Source: Arthrobacter sp. ERGS1:01 (lineage in GTDB: Bacteria > Actinomycetota > Actinomycetes > Actinomycetales > Micrococcaceae). From it: a DNA stretch of 64,000 bases. The first letter of the stretch is position 1, and every line of letters starts with the position of its first letter. The stretch lies in contig NZ_CP012479.1 in assembly GCF_001281315.1 (NCBI RefSeq), positions 620,001 through 684,000 of the forward strand. Reading direction: 5' to 3'. The notes beneath the pieces are model-generated. The model was not told where the DNA came from and made no database searches. It saw only the letters and a list, made by a program, of their open reading frames with translations. The position numbers were made by a program, and so were the translations under genes. Positions 24,958 to 33,028 of the stretch are shown in pieces.

Positions 24958-25956
24958 ATGAACTCTTCCACGCCCGGCCAGGTCCTCCCCGGCGCCACGT
25001 CCACTGCCCCCGAGACCGCCGGCGCCGTCCTGGCGTTCGACGTCGGAGGCACCGACATGAAGGTGGGCATCATCTGCGGCGAACCCACCGCCGACGGTGC
25101 GCAGCTGAGCGACCTCCAACGCCACCCCACACCGCTCGACGGCGAACGCTCCGGCGACACCGTCTGCGCACGGATCGTGGAACTGACCCGCGACTACCAG
25201 GCCCGCCACCCCGAGCTGGCCATCTCCGCCGTGGGCGTGACCGTCCCGGGAATCGTCGATGAAGTCAACGGCGTGGGCGTCTTCTCCGCCAACCTTGGCT
25301 GGCGCGACTACCCGTTCACGGCAACCCTGACGGAGGCACTGGGCCTGCCCGTCGCCTTCGGCCACGACGTATCCATGGCCGGCGAGGCCGAGTTCCGCAT
25401 CGGAGCCGCCGTCGGCAAACGCGATGTGCTGATCCTGGTTATCGGCACCGGAATCGCCGGCGCCGTGCTGTGCGACGGCAGCCGGGTGGCCGGCGACGGC
25501 TACGCCGGCGAAATTGGCCACGCCATGGTCCCCGCCCCCGACGGCGGCCTGGCAATCCTCGAATCGATCGGCTCCGCCGGTGCCATCGCCCGCCGCTACG
25601 CCGAAGCCGCCGGCCAGCCGGTGGACGGCGCGCGCACGGTGCTGGCCCGGGCCGGGGCCGGCGACGCCGCCGCCCGGCAGGTGTGGGACGACGCCGTCAA
25701 CGCGCTGGCCTTCAGCGTCGCCCAATGCGTGTCGATCCTCGGCACCGAAACCGTGGTCCTGGGCGGCGGGCTGTCCATGGCCGGGCCGGCGCTCTTTGAA
25801 CCGCTCGCGGCCCGCGTCGATGCGCTGCTCTCCTTCCACCGCCGCCCGCAATTTGTCCATGCGGTGCTGGGCGAGAATGCCGGGCTCATCGGCTCCGCCC
25901 TGAAGGCACGCACCCTGATCGAACCGGCAACCGACCCCGCAAAGGCATCCTTGTGA
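24958..25956 (+). CDS. ROK-family sugar kinase, possible GalNAc/amino-sugar kinase
   Basis: The 332-residue product has the ATP-phosphate loop AVLAFDVGGTDMKVGI (about residues 22-37). A DVSMAGEAEF segment with the catalytic-region Asp lies near 140, and VIGTGIAGAVL near 162. After GEIGHAMVPAP, where ROK kinases usually have a CxCGxxGC zinc site, the sequence reads DGGLAILESIGSAGAIARR with no cysteines, so the structural zinc is missing. Family substrates include glucose, ManNAc, GlcNAc and allose. In this operon, phosphorylation of GalNAc or galactosamine before the AgaS-like step is a plausible inference. Its stop overlaps the next start by 4 bp (GTGA), so the two are translationally coupled. 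Confidence 0.88.
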   Translation: MNSSTPGQVLPGATSTAPETAGAVLAFDVGGTDMKVGIICGEPTADGAQLSDLQRHPTPLDGERSGDTVCARIVELTRDYQARHPELAISAVGVTVPGIVDEVNGVGVFSANLGWRDYPFTATLTEALGLPVAFGHDVSMAGEAEFRIGAAVGKRDVLILVIGTGIAGAVLCDGSRVAGDGYAGEIGHAMVPAPDGGLAILESIGSAGAIARRYAEAAGQPVDGARTVLARAGAGDAAARQVWDDAVNALAFSVAQCVSILGTETVVLGGGLSMAGPALFEPLAARVDALLSFHRRPQFVHAVLGENAGLIGSALKARTLIEPATDPAKASL

Positions 25957-26885
25957 ACAATGTGGTCCTGACCGTCACGCCCAACCCCGCCGTTGACGTC
26001 ACCTACACAGTGGATGGCGTGGAGCCGGGCGCCTCGCACCGCGTCCCCACCCCGTTGTACCGGGCCGGCGGCAAGGGCCTGAACGTCTCCCGTGTGGCCC
26101 ACCAGCTTGGCTTCCCCACGCTGGCCGTCGCCACGGCCGGCGGGGCATCCGGCGTCCAGCTTCGCGAGGACCTGGATACGTCCGGGATCAGCCACCATCT
26201 GGTGGACGTGGCCGCGGCCACCCGCCGCACGATCGCCCTGGTGGACACCCGCAACGACACCACGAGCATCTTCAACGAAACCGGCCCCGCACTGGCCGAC
26301 GCCGAATGGCGCGCCCTGACCGCCGCCGTCGTCGCCGGGCTGGGCACGGCAGGGGTCCTGGTCGGCTCGGGATCGCTGCCGCTGGAGGCCCCCGCCGACT
26401 TCTACCCGTCGCTGGTGGGGTTGGCGCACGACGCCGGTGTTCCGGCGATCATCGACACCTCCGGCAGCGGGATCCTGGCCGCCGCCCGGGCCGGGGCCGA
26501 CCTGCTCAAACCCAACAACCACGAGCTCATGGAGGCGGTGGGGGAGAGCGACCTCGTCAGCGCCGCCCGCAAGCTCATGGCGCTCGGTGCCCGTCGCGTC
26601 CTGGTCAGCGTGGGTGAGGAAGGCATGCTGGCCTTCAGCGCCGACGCCCCCACCAGCTACATCCAGGCAAAGCTGCCGGCACCGCTGCGCGGCAACCCGA
26701 CTGGTGCCGGCGACGCCGCGGTGAGTGCGGCCGCCGTCGCCCTCGCCCACGGCGAAACAGAGTTGCGCGAGATCCTGCGCCGGGCCACGGCCTGGAGCGC
26801 CGCCGCCGTGCTCATGCCCGGAGCCGGGGAAATTTCACCCCGCTTTGCCGAACTGGCCGAGCAACTGATCCTGACAGACCACTGA
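25953..26885 (+). CDS. PfkB-family tagatose-6-phosphate / 1-phosphofructokinase
   Basis: The 310-residue ribokinase-fold enzyme has the first signature GGKGLNVSRVAHQLG (about residues 37-51). The anion hole and catalytic Asp lie in NPTGAGDAAVSAAAVALA (about 248-265). The sequence pattern TVTPNPAVDVTY at the start is that of the LacC/FruK branch, which phosphorylates ketose phosphates at position 1 or 6. In this operon, phosphorylation of tagatose-6-phosphate to tagatose-1,6-bisphosphate is the expected step. It starts with GTG inside the ROK stop codon region. A fructose-1-phosphate kinase role cannot be ruled out, but there is no PTS gene nearby to supply that substrate. Confidence 0.88.
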   Translation: MNNVVLTVTPNPAVDVTYTVDGVEPGASHRVPTPLYRAGGKGLNVSRVAHQLGFPTLAVATAGGASGVQLREDLDTSGISHHLVDVAAATRRTIALVDTRNDTTSIFNETGPALADAEWRALTAAVVAGLGTAGVLVGSGSLPLEAPADFYPSLVGLAHDAGVPAIIDTSGSGILAAARAGADLLKPNNHELMEAVGESDLVSAARKLMALGARRVLVSVGEEGMLAFSADAPTSYIQAKLPAPLRGNPTGAGDAAVSAAAVALAHGETELREILRRATAWSAAAVLMPGAGEISPRFAELAEQLILTDH

Positions 26886-26912
26886 CCCCACCTACCTTTA
26901 GGACGCACTTTC

Positions 26913-27764
26913 ATGGCATTGACCAACACCCGCGACATCATGGACCTGGCCGCGAAGACCGGCACGGGCCAGGGCGCCTTCAACGTCATCCACCTGGAAA
27001 CCATTGAAGGGCTCATCGGCGGGGCCGAAGCCGCCGGCCGCCCCGTGATCTTGCAGATTTCCGAGAACTGCGCCAAGTTCCACGGCGGCCTGGAGCCCGT
27101 GGCCCTGGCCACGCTGGCCGCCGCCCGCAAGGCCTCGGTACCGGTCGCCGTGCACCTTGACCACGCCGAGGACGAGGCCCTGGCCTACCAGGCAGTGGAC
27201 CTGGGCTTTGGCTCGATCATGTACGACGGCGCCCACTTCGACTATGCAAAAAACGTCGAGGTGACGGCCCGCGTGGCCGCGTACGCGCACGAGCGCGGCG
27301 TCTACGTCGAGGCCGAATTGGGCAAGGTCGGCGGCAAGGACGGCGCCCACGCACCCGGCGTATTAACCGACCCGGCCGAGGCGGTTGCGTTTGTTGCCGC
27401 GACCGGCGTGGACGCCCTGGCCGTGGCCGTGGGCTCCTCGCACGCCATGACCGAACGCTCCGCCGCCCTGAACCTGGGCCGGATCGCGGAGCTGAAGGCC
27501 GCCCTGGACGTGCCGCTGGTGCTGCACGGCTCCTCCGGTGTATCGGATGAGAACATTGTGGCCGCCATCGCCGCGGGCATGACCAAGATCAACGTCTCCA
27601 CCCACCTGAACGGCTTCTTCACCCGCGCCGTGCGTGAGTTCCTGGACGCCAACCCGGCCGTCGTGGATTCGCGCAAGTACCTCGGTGCAGGGCGCGCCGC
27701 CTTGGTGCCGGAAGTCTCCCGCCTGCTAGCTTTGTTTGCAGGCGTTGAAGCGGCGCGGAACTAA
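26913..27764 (+). CDS. Class II tagatose/fructose-bisphosphate aldolase (KbaY/GatY-like)
   Basis: The 283-residue zinc aldolase cleaves a ketose-1,6-bisphosphate to glyceraldehyde-3-phosphate and dihydroxyacetone phosphate. The catalytic Asp83 and zinc ligand His84 are in HLDHAEDEAL. The other zinc ligands are His178 in VGSSHAMTE and His205 in LVLHGSSGV. The phosphate-binding KINVSTHLNGFF follows. The length fits the short KbaY/GatY group rather than the roughly 340-residue housekeeping Fba of actinobacteria. It lies 27 bp after the kinase, in the same operon, and completes a tagatose-6-phosphate route. Tagatose versus fructose stereochemistry cannot be settled by reading. Confidence 0.9.
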   Translation: MALTNTRDIMDLAAKTGTGQGAFNVIHLETIEGLIGGAEAAGRPVILQISENCAKFHGGLEPVALATLAAARKASVPVAVHLDHAEDEALAYQAVDLGFGSIMYDGAHFDYAKNVEVTARVAAYAHERGVYVEAELGKVGGKDGAHAPGVLTDPAEAVAFVAATGVDALAVAVGSSHAMTERSAALNLGRIAELKAALDVPLVLHGSSGVSDENIVAAIAAGMTKINVSTHLNGFFTRAVREFLDANPAVVDSRKYLGAGRAALVPEVSRLLALFAGVEAARN

Positions 27765-27771
27765 GGCTTCA

Positions 27772-27820
27772 GGGGGACGCCGCGCACAGATAATGCAGCT
27801 GTGCGCGGCGTCTCCCTTTG
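27772..27820 (+). terminator. Terminator after the aldolase
   Basis: GACGCCGCGCACAG pairs perfectly with CTGTGCGCGGCGTC, and the stem extends with GGG/CCC and is followed by a T-rich stretch. It ends the catabolic operon and isolates the DeoR gene. Confidence 0.87.
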
Positions 27821-27865
27821 TTTAGTGCAGAATTATTTATTGACGAACTCTATGGGAGAGGTTTC

Positions 27866-28657
27866 ATGAACCGGACCGAACGGTTGACAGCAATCCTGGA
27901 CATCTTGGCCGGCGACGGGCAGGTCGACGTGGATGAGATTGTCGAAAAGCTCGGCGTCTCCCCGGCCACGGCACGGCGCGACCTGGATTCGCTGGCCAAC
28001 GAGCGGCTGCTGACCCGAACCCGCGGCGGCGCCACCTCCGGGTTTGTCTCCTATGACCTCCCCGGCAGGTACAACCGCGACGACCATGCCGAGCAGAAGC
28101 ACCAGATTGCCGTGGCCGCAAGCGAACTGATTCCCAAGGGCGCCGTGATCGGCCTGTGCGGCGGCACCACCAGTACGGCCCTGGCCCAGGTGCTCTCCAC
28201 CCGTGAGGACCTGATGGAACAGTCCAACCGGCCCACGCTGACGGTGGTCACCAACGCCATCAACATCGCCGCGCAGCTGGCCATCCGGCCCAACTTCAAG
28301 ATCATGGTCACCGGCGGCATCGTCAACCCGCGCTCCTATGAGCTGGTGGGACCGTACGCGGATTCCATCCTGCAAAAGGTGGCCCTGGACATTGCGTTCA
28401 TTGGCGTCAACGGCATCGAGCCCGGCGCCGGCCCCACCATCAACGACGAGGGCGAGGCCTCGGTGAACTCGCGCATGGCCCGCCGCGCCTCCGAGGCCTA
28501 CATGCTGGCGGATTCCTCGAAGATCGGCCAGCGCGCCTTCGCCACCATGGAGGACCACCGCTTCCACAAACTCATCACCGACTCCGGCATCACGGCCGAT
28601 CAGTTGGCGGCGTTCAACGACGCCGGCACCGAGGTCATCGTCGCACCCGAGGTCTAA
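27866..28657 (+). CDS. DeoR/GlpR-family repressor, AgaR-like
   Basis: The 263-residue product has a DeoR winged HTH, RTERLTAILDILAGDGQVDVDEIVEKLGVSPATARRDLDSLA (residues 3-44), then the TRTRGGA linker. A sugar-phosphate isomerase-like effector domain follows, with GLCGGTTSTALAQVL and FIGVNGIEPGAGPTINDEGEA. This family senses phosphorylated sugars. The ATG at 27866 follows a GGGAGAGG site; an upstream in-frame start at 27818 would lie within the terminator. It is the natural repressor of the adjacent amino-sugar operon and perhaps of the wall-anchored glycosidase, with the direct repeats at 23789-23843 as candidate sites. Confidence 0.9.
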   Translation: MNRTERLTAILDILAGDGQVDVDEIVEKLGVSPATARRDLDSLANERLLTRTRGGATSGFVSYDLPGRYNRDDHAEQKHQIAVAASELIPKGAVIGLCGGTTSTALAQVLSTREDLMEQSNRPTLTVVTNAINIAAQLAIRPNFKIMVTGGIVNPRSYELVGPYADSILQKVALDIAFIGVNGIEPGAGPTINDEGEASVNSRMARRASEAYMLADSSKIGQRAFATMEDHRFHKLITDSGITADQLAAFNDAGTEVIVAPEV

Positions 28658-28666
28658 ACGCAGCCA

Positions 28667-28715
28667 ACCCGCAGTCGTCGTTGAAAGAACGTGGCTTTCA
28701 ACGACGGCTGCGGGT
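28667..28715. terminator. Bidirectional hairpin between deoR-type gene and efeB
   Basis: A 21-bp stem with one G-U pair (28667-28687 with 28695-28715) and a 7-base loop lies between convergent genes. Confidence 0.8.
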
Positions 28716-28735
28716 CAGCTGTTTAAGCGGTCAGC

Positions 28736-30046
28736 CTAGGCGAAGAATTCCTTGCCGTAGTAGCTGCCGGCCTCCGGCAGGCCCGCAGGTACGGCGAATA
28801 CGGCCGAGCCCACATGGCGGATGTACTCGTTGAGCCTGTCGGAGGAGCCGAGCTTGCGTTGGAGGGTGATGAACGATTCCGGGTCGTTCTGGAAGCTGAG
28901 GAACATGAGGCCCGCATCCAGCCGGCCCACGGAGTCCAGGCCGTCGGTGAAGTTGTAGCCGCGGCGCAGGATCTTCGTGCCGCCGTTGTTTTCATGGGCC
29001 GCCAGCGCAATGTGTGAATTCGGGGCGATGACGGGCGCGCCGGCGATCTTGGCATGGAAGTCGGGCACATCGTGTTCAGTCTTGCCGGACAGCGGGGCGC
29101 CTTCCTGCTTGGACCGGCCAAAGACGGTTTGCTGGTCGCCGATCGCGTCCTCGTCCCAGGTCTCGATGAGCATGTGGATCTTGCGGGCCACCATGTACGT
29201 GCCGCCGTTCATCCACTTCTGTCCGGCCTCCTCGCCCACCCACACGTGCTTGGCGAAGTCGTCCGGAGTGGTGATGTTGCGGGTGCCGTCCTTGAAGCCC
29301 ATGAGGTTTCGCGGCGTCTTTTGATTGGCGCCGGCGGAGGCGCGCCCAAAGCCGAGCACGGTCCACTTGGTGGTGACCTGGCTGCGGGCCATCCGGGCCA
29401 GGTTGCGCACGGCATGGTAGGCCACCTGTGGATCGTTGGCGCAGGCCTGGATGCACAGGTCCCCGCCCGTGTAGGCGGGGTCGAGTGCCTCGCCGGCCAT
29501 GGCGGGCAGCGTCGCAAAATTGGCGGGCTTGAACTTGCCCAGCCCAAACCTGTCATCAAAAAGCGAGGGTCCAAAGCCGAGCGTCAGCGTCAGCCCCTGG
29601 GTTCCCATCTCGAAGGCCTCGCCGGTGTCGACAGGCACGGCCATTTCGCGGGCCGGCTGGACCTTGCCCACGGGGCGCCCGGACGTCATCTCGGCCATGG
29701 CCGCCGACCACTTGGCCAGCACCAGCTGCAGGTCGGTGGGACTCGTGGTGCTCAGGTCGAAGGAGGTGAACACCAGGTGGTCCTGGGGCGGGGTGTCCAC
29801 GCCGGCCTGGTGCGTGCCGTAGTACGGGTAGCTCAGGTTCGCGCTGGCTGCTGCGAGGCGTTCGACGTCGGCCGCTGGGTCGGGTGCCGGGCCGGCACCT
29901 GCCGCCGCGGTTGCGGCCAGGGCGCCCCCGGCCCCGACGATGAGGCCGCCGGCACCGGCAACGGCGGCCGTTCCGGCGCCGCCAAAGAAGCGGCGTCGGC
30001 TGAAGTTGCCGGAGGTTTCCGGCTCGTCGGGGCTGGAGTTCGTCAT
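28736..30046 (-). CDS. efeB: Deferrochelatase/peroxidase, Dyp type
   Basis: The 436-residue heme enzyme is the periplasmic or extracytoplasmic component of the EfeUOB iron uptake system. A twin-arginine signal, FSRRRFFGGAG at residues 15-25, leads into an Ala/Gly-rich segment. The Dyp hallmark GXXDG appears as GFKDGTRN at about residue 255. DyP peroxidases use hydrogen peroxide and a heme; EfeB has been linked to iron release from heme or to oxidation of ferrous iron. Its ATG shares one base with the efeO stop (TGATG), so the genes are translationally coupled. Confidence 0.94.
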   Translation of the reverse strand: MTNSSPDEPETSGNFSRRRFFGGAGTAAVAGAGGLIVGAGGALAATAAAGAGPAPDPAADVERLAAASANLSYPYYGTHQAGVDTPPQDHLVFTSFDLSTTSPTDLQLVLAKWSAAMAEMTSGRPVGKVQPAREMAVPVDTGEAFEMGTQGLTLTLGFGPSLFDDRFGLGKFKPANFATLPAMAGEALDPAYTGGDLCIQACANDPQVAYHAVRNLARMARSQVTTKWTVLGFGRASAGANQKTPRNLMGFKDGTRNITTPDDFAKHVWVGEEAGQKWMNGGTYMVARKIHMLIETWDEDAIGDQQTVFGRSKQEGAPLSGKTEHDVPDFHAKIAGAPVIAPNSHIALAAHENNGGTKILRRGYNFTDGLDSVGRLDAGLMFLSFQNDPESFITLQRKLGSSDRLNEYIRHVGSAVFAVPAGLPEAGSYYGKEFFA

Positions 30047-31287
30047 CAGACTGTAGCCACCTTTTCGGCGATCTTGGCCAGCGGGGCCTGCAGGGCCTGG
30101 ATCAGCTGGGTGAGCTTGGGGGCATCGGCCGCCTTCAGTGCGGCGGTGTACGGCTTGTAGCCGCCGAGTGCGGACGGGTCGGCGTACGCTTCCATGGCCT
30201 TGTTGACGATGTCGAATTGCGCGGCGATGGACGCCGTCAGGGTCGGGTCGATCTTCACCAGGGCGGGCTTGAGGTACTCAAACGCCTGCTGGGAACCTTC
30301 AATATTGGCCACGAAGTCCACCAGGTCAAGCTTGGAGTAGGCTTCCTCCTCACCAGTGATCTTGGAGGACTGGACCTCCTCGAGCAGGCCGCTGGCGCCG
30401 TTGGCCAGTTCCTCGGGCTTGTAGCCGCCGTCCTTCTCCAGGCCGGTGGTCAGCGTCTTCAACTTTGCCACGTTCGTGACGATCCCGGCCGCGAGTTCCT
30501 TGGACTGGGCCGTGATGGCCTTGCTCGTGAAGAGGTCCTTCTCGAGCGGGTGGAAGCCGGTCCAGGGGGTGCCGGGGACGACGTCGGCCACGCGCAGGTC
30601 GAGCGCCGGGTCGAGGTCGGGGAAGCTTTCGGCCACGGGTTCGATCCGCTCGTAGAACGGGCGGGCCTCGGCGTAGGCCTTCTGGGCGGCGGTGACGTCG
30701 CCGGAGTCGACGGCGCTCTTCAGCACGGCCACGGCGGTCACGAGGGAGTCCACTTGGCCGGAAACGTACTTGGCGTAGCCCTCGGTGCCCTGCTTGAGCA
30801 GGTCACCCATGCCGCTCGTGGCACCGGCGGTGGTCCCGCCGGTGACGGTGAACGTCTGGTTCTCGGTGCCGGCGCCCGGGCAGTAGATCTGGTAGTCGCC
30901 GCCGTCGAGCGTGACGGTGAAGCTGACGGACTTCAGCCCGGGGATCACGTTTTCGCGCTCGCCCAGGATGCGCTGGTCGCTGAGCAGCTCCACCTCGCTG
31001 ACACCGGCGGCGTCCTTGTTGGTGATGGTGAAGGTGGTGGGTCCGGCGGGGGCGGAGCTGTGGCTCGCAACGCAGCTGTCCTCGCCGTTGACGCTTTCAA
31101 CGCTGATGGCCACCTGGGCGGCACCGTTGCTGACGGGGGCGGCGCCGCCGCCGGATCCGGTCGCAGCCGGGGAACCAGGGGTGGCCGCGCCGCCGCAGGC
31201 CGTCAGGGCCAGTGTCAGGATCGCGGTGCCGGCCAGCAATGCGGGGGGAAGGAAACGGCGCGTCGGGGTGGGGGCGTGCGAGGGCAT
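30046..31287 (-). CDS. efeO: Iron-uptake lipoprotein EfeO (cupredoxin plus M75 imelysin domain)
   Basis: The 413-residue product begins with a lipoprotein signal, with lipobox LTAC at about residues 28-31. A cupredoxin-like domain follows, then an M75/imelysin domain with the metal motif HPLE in GTPWTGFHPLEKDLF near residue 245. EfeO binds ferrous or ferric iron outside the membrane and hands it to the EfeU permease. It overlaps efeB by one base and lies 54 bp after efeU. The length matches the two-domain, full-length class, not the short EfeM form. Confidence 0.94.
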   Translation of the reverse strand: MPSHAPTPTRRFLPPALLAGTAILTLALTACGGAATPGSPAATGSGGGAAPVSNGAAQVAISVESVNGEDSCVASHSSAPAGPTTFTITNKDAAGVSEVELLSDQRILGERENVIPGLKSVSFTVTLDGGDYQIYCPGAGTENQTFTVTGGTTAGATSGMGDLLKQGTEGYAKYVSGQVDSLVTAVAVLKSAVDSGDVTAAQKAYAEARPFYERIEPVAESFPDLDPALDLRVADVVPGTPWTGFHPLEKDLFTSKAITAQSKELAAGIVTNVAKLKTLTTGLEKDGGYKPEELANGASGLLEEVQSSKITGEEEAYSKLDLVDFVANIEGSQQAFEYLKPALVKIDPTLTASIAAQFDIVNKAMEAYADPSALGGYKPYTAALKAADAPKLTQLIQALQAPLAKIAEKVATV

Positions 31288-31341
31288 GGGGGTCCTTAGG
31301 GAAGTGGTTCGGGAAGGTGCGGCGAAAGGATTGCGCGGCCG

Positions 31342-32883
31342 TTATGGGGAAGGTGCCGTGGCCAGAAGTTGGCGGCGGTTGCGCCGGCCCGCAAGGGCAA
31401 GCAGCAGCGCCGTCACGAGGCAGACGATGGGCAGGTAGACGCTCCACAGCACCACCTCGGCGGCGGCCGAATCATGTGCGGCCAGCTCGGCGGAGGCCTG
31501 GTCCACCTGGGAATTGGGCACCTGCCACGCGCCGGCGCCGGCCACCGCGATCGTGCGGGATGTGGAAAGCCCGCCGCCGCTGAGCGTCAGCGTGGCGCCG
31601 GAGGTGTTTTCGGCGTCGAGGATGGCGCCGTTGACGAGCCAGAGCGTGATGTCGCCCTTGTGGCTCCAGTTGGCGGCAAACGGGCCGGGGTTTTGAATCG
31701 AGCTGATGCCCACGGGCATGCGGCCGCCGTTGAGGCCGGCGAGGTCGTCCAGGGAGACCTTGGCGGGGTCGGCCTGGGCGGCGGGTGCCGGATCGGCGGT
31801 ATAGACGTCGGCGAGCTGGCCGCCGTGGGTCGCGGTGCCCTGGCTGGTCAGCGGGTAGCGGGTCTCGGCGCCGCCGGATGCCGTGACAACAAGGGTCGGG
31901 GCGGAGCCCGTAACGACGTGGATGGTGCCGAACGGCTGCTCGGTGCCCGTGACCACGGTGGTGTTGCCGGCTGCGGACGGTGCTGCCGGAACGGACAGCG
32001 GTGCGGCGACGGCCAGGGCCACGGCGGCAACGCCAAGGGCTCCGGCGGCGGCAAACTGGATGCGGGGGAGGCGTGCGGCGGACGGCTTCCAACGCCGCGG
32101 CCACAGCACAAACACGAGCATGGGCACCAGGTACAGGCCCCAGCCAAGGACCTCAACGAGCCGGGGGTCGTTGGGGATGCCGAACACGCCGGTGAGGATG
32201 GCGGAGCGGGCGCTGCCGTTGGGTGCCAGCCAGGACAGGTTCACCGTGGCGTCCTGGCCAATGTTGAGCCAGCCGGCTTCGTGGGCGGTGCGCAGCGACT
32301 TCATGACCAGTCCGGCCGCCACGAACACCAGGAACGCGCCGGTGACGGTGAAGAACTTGGCCAGGTTGATCTTGATGGCCCCGCGGAACAGCAGGAAACC
32401 AATGCAGGAGGCGATGGCCAGGCCAATCACCGCGCCGCTGCCGGCGGCTACGGGGCTCAGCGAGGACTGGAACGCGGCCACCATGAACACGGCCGTCTCC
32501 ACGCCTTCGCGCAGCACCGCCAGGAACGCCATGCCGGCCAGGGCCACCACGGAACCGCCCTTGAGCGCGGAGCCCGCGTGGGTTTCCAGCGCCGATTTCA
32601 TGTTCCGGGAGTTCTTGCTCATCCACAGGATCATGAACGTCACGATAACCACGGCGGCAGCGCCAATGACCGTTTCCATGGCCTCTTGCTGTTGCTGGGG
32701 CAGGGCGGCCGAGACAATTTCCAAGGTGATGCCCACCGCCGCGCTCAGCAACACCGCCGCGCCGACACCAAACCACATGGGCTTGAGGGAAACTCCGTTG
32801 CGGCGCAGGAAAGCCGCAATCATGCCCACGATGAGTGCGGCCTCAAGGCCTTCTCGCAGGCCAATAACCAAGGTAGCTAGCAC
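31342..32883 (-). CDS. efeU: Iron permease of the FTR1/EfeU family with C-terminal extension
   Basis: The 513-residue membrane protein carries the two iron-binding REXXE helices: REGLE at residues 10-14 and REGVE in FLAVLREGVETAVF near 122. About seven membrane spans occupy the first 280 residues. A further 230-residue region, mostly exported and beta-rich (for example TEQPFGTIHVVTGSAPTLVV), ends in one more span and an Arg-rich tail. The E. coli protein is about 276 residues, so the extension is notable. The start is GTG with a weak ribosome site. It heads the efeUOB operon and is preceded by an IdeR-like box. Confidence 0.92.
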   Translation of the reverse strand: MLATLVIGLREGLEAALIVGMIAAFLRRNGVSLKPMWFGVGAAVLLSAAVGITLEIVSAALPQQQQEAMETVIGAAAVVIVTFMILWMSKNSRNMKSALETHAGSALKGGSVVALAGMAFLAVLREGVETAVFMVAAFQSSLSPVAAGSGAVIGLAIASCIGFLLFRGAIKINLAKFFTVTGAFLVFVAAGLVMKSLRTAHEAGWLNIGQDATVNLSWLAPNGSARSAILTGVFGIPNDPRLVEVLGWGLYLVPMLVFVLWPRRWKPSAARLPRIQFAAAGALGVAAVALAVAAPLSVPAAPSAAGNTTVVTGTEQPFGTIHVVTGSAPTLVVTASGGAETRYPLTSQGTATHGGQLADVYTADPAPAAQADPAKVSLDDLAGLNGGRMPVGISSIQNPGPFAANWSHKGDITLWLVNGAILDAENTSGATLTLSGGGLSTSRTIAVAGAGAWQVPNSQVDQASAELAAHDSAAAEVVLWSVYLPIVCLVTALLLALAGRRNRRQLLATAPSP

Positions 32884-32932
32884 CTAAATACTCCGGCGTC
32901 CGTAGCGTTGACGGCAGGAGTCTGCCCCTGCC

Positions 32933-32951
32933 TTAGCCAAGGCTACCCTTG
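32933..32951 (-). promoter_or_regulatory. DtxR/IdeR-type iron box upstream of efeU
   Basis: TTAGCCAAGGCTACCCTTG matches the actinobacterial IdeR/DtxR consensus at 13 of 19 positions by hand alignment, including TTAG and AGGCTA. It lies 50 bp before the efeU start, where an iron-loaded repressor would block transcription. Confidence 0.68.
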
Positions 32952-33028
32952 CCCGCGCCGATTTCGCGAATTAGGCCAACAAGTTGTGAGCTAATGACGA
33001 AGTATGGCGCCGGACCCAGTCCGGGCGG

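Noticed and set aside
26913..27764. Housekeeping fructose-bisphosphate aldolase (fba)
   Set aside because: Its length and sequence fit KbaY/GatY, and it lies within an amino-sugar operon, so the fba name was not used.
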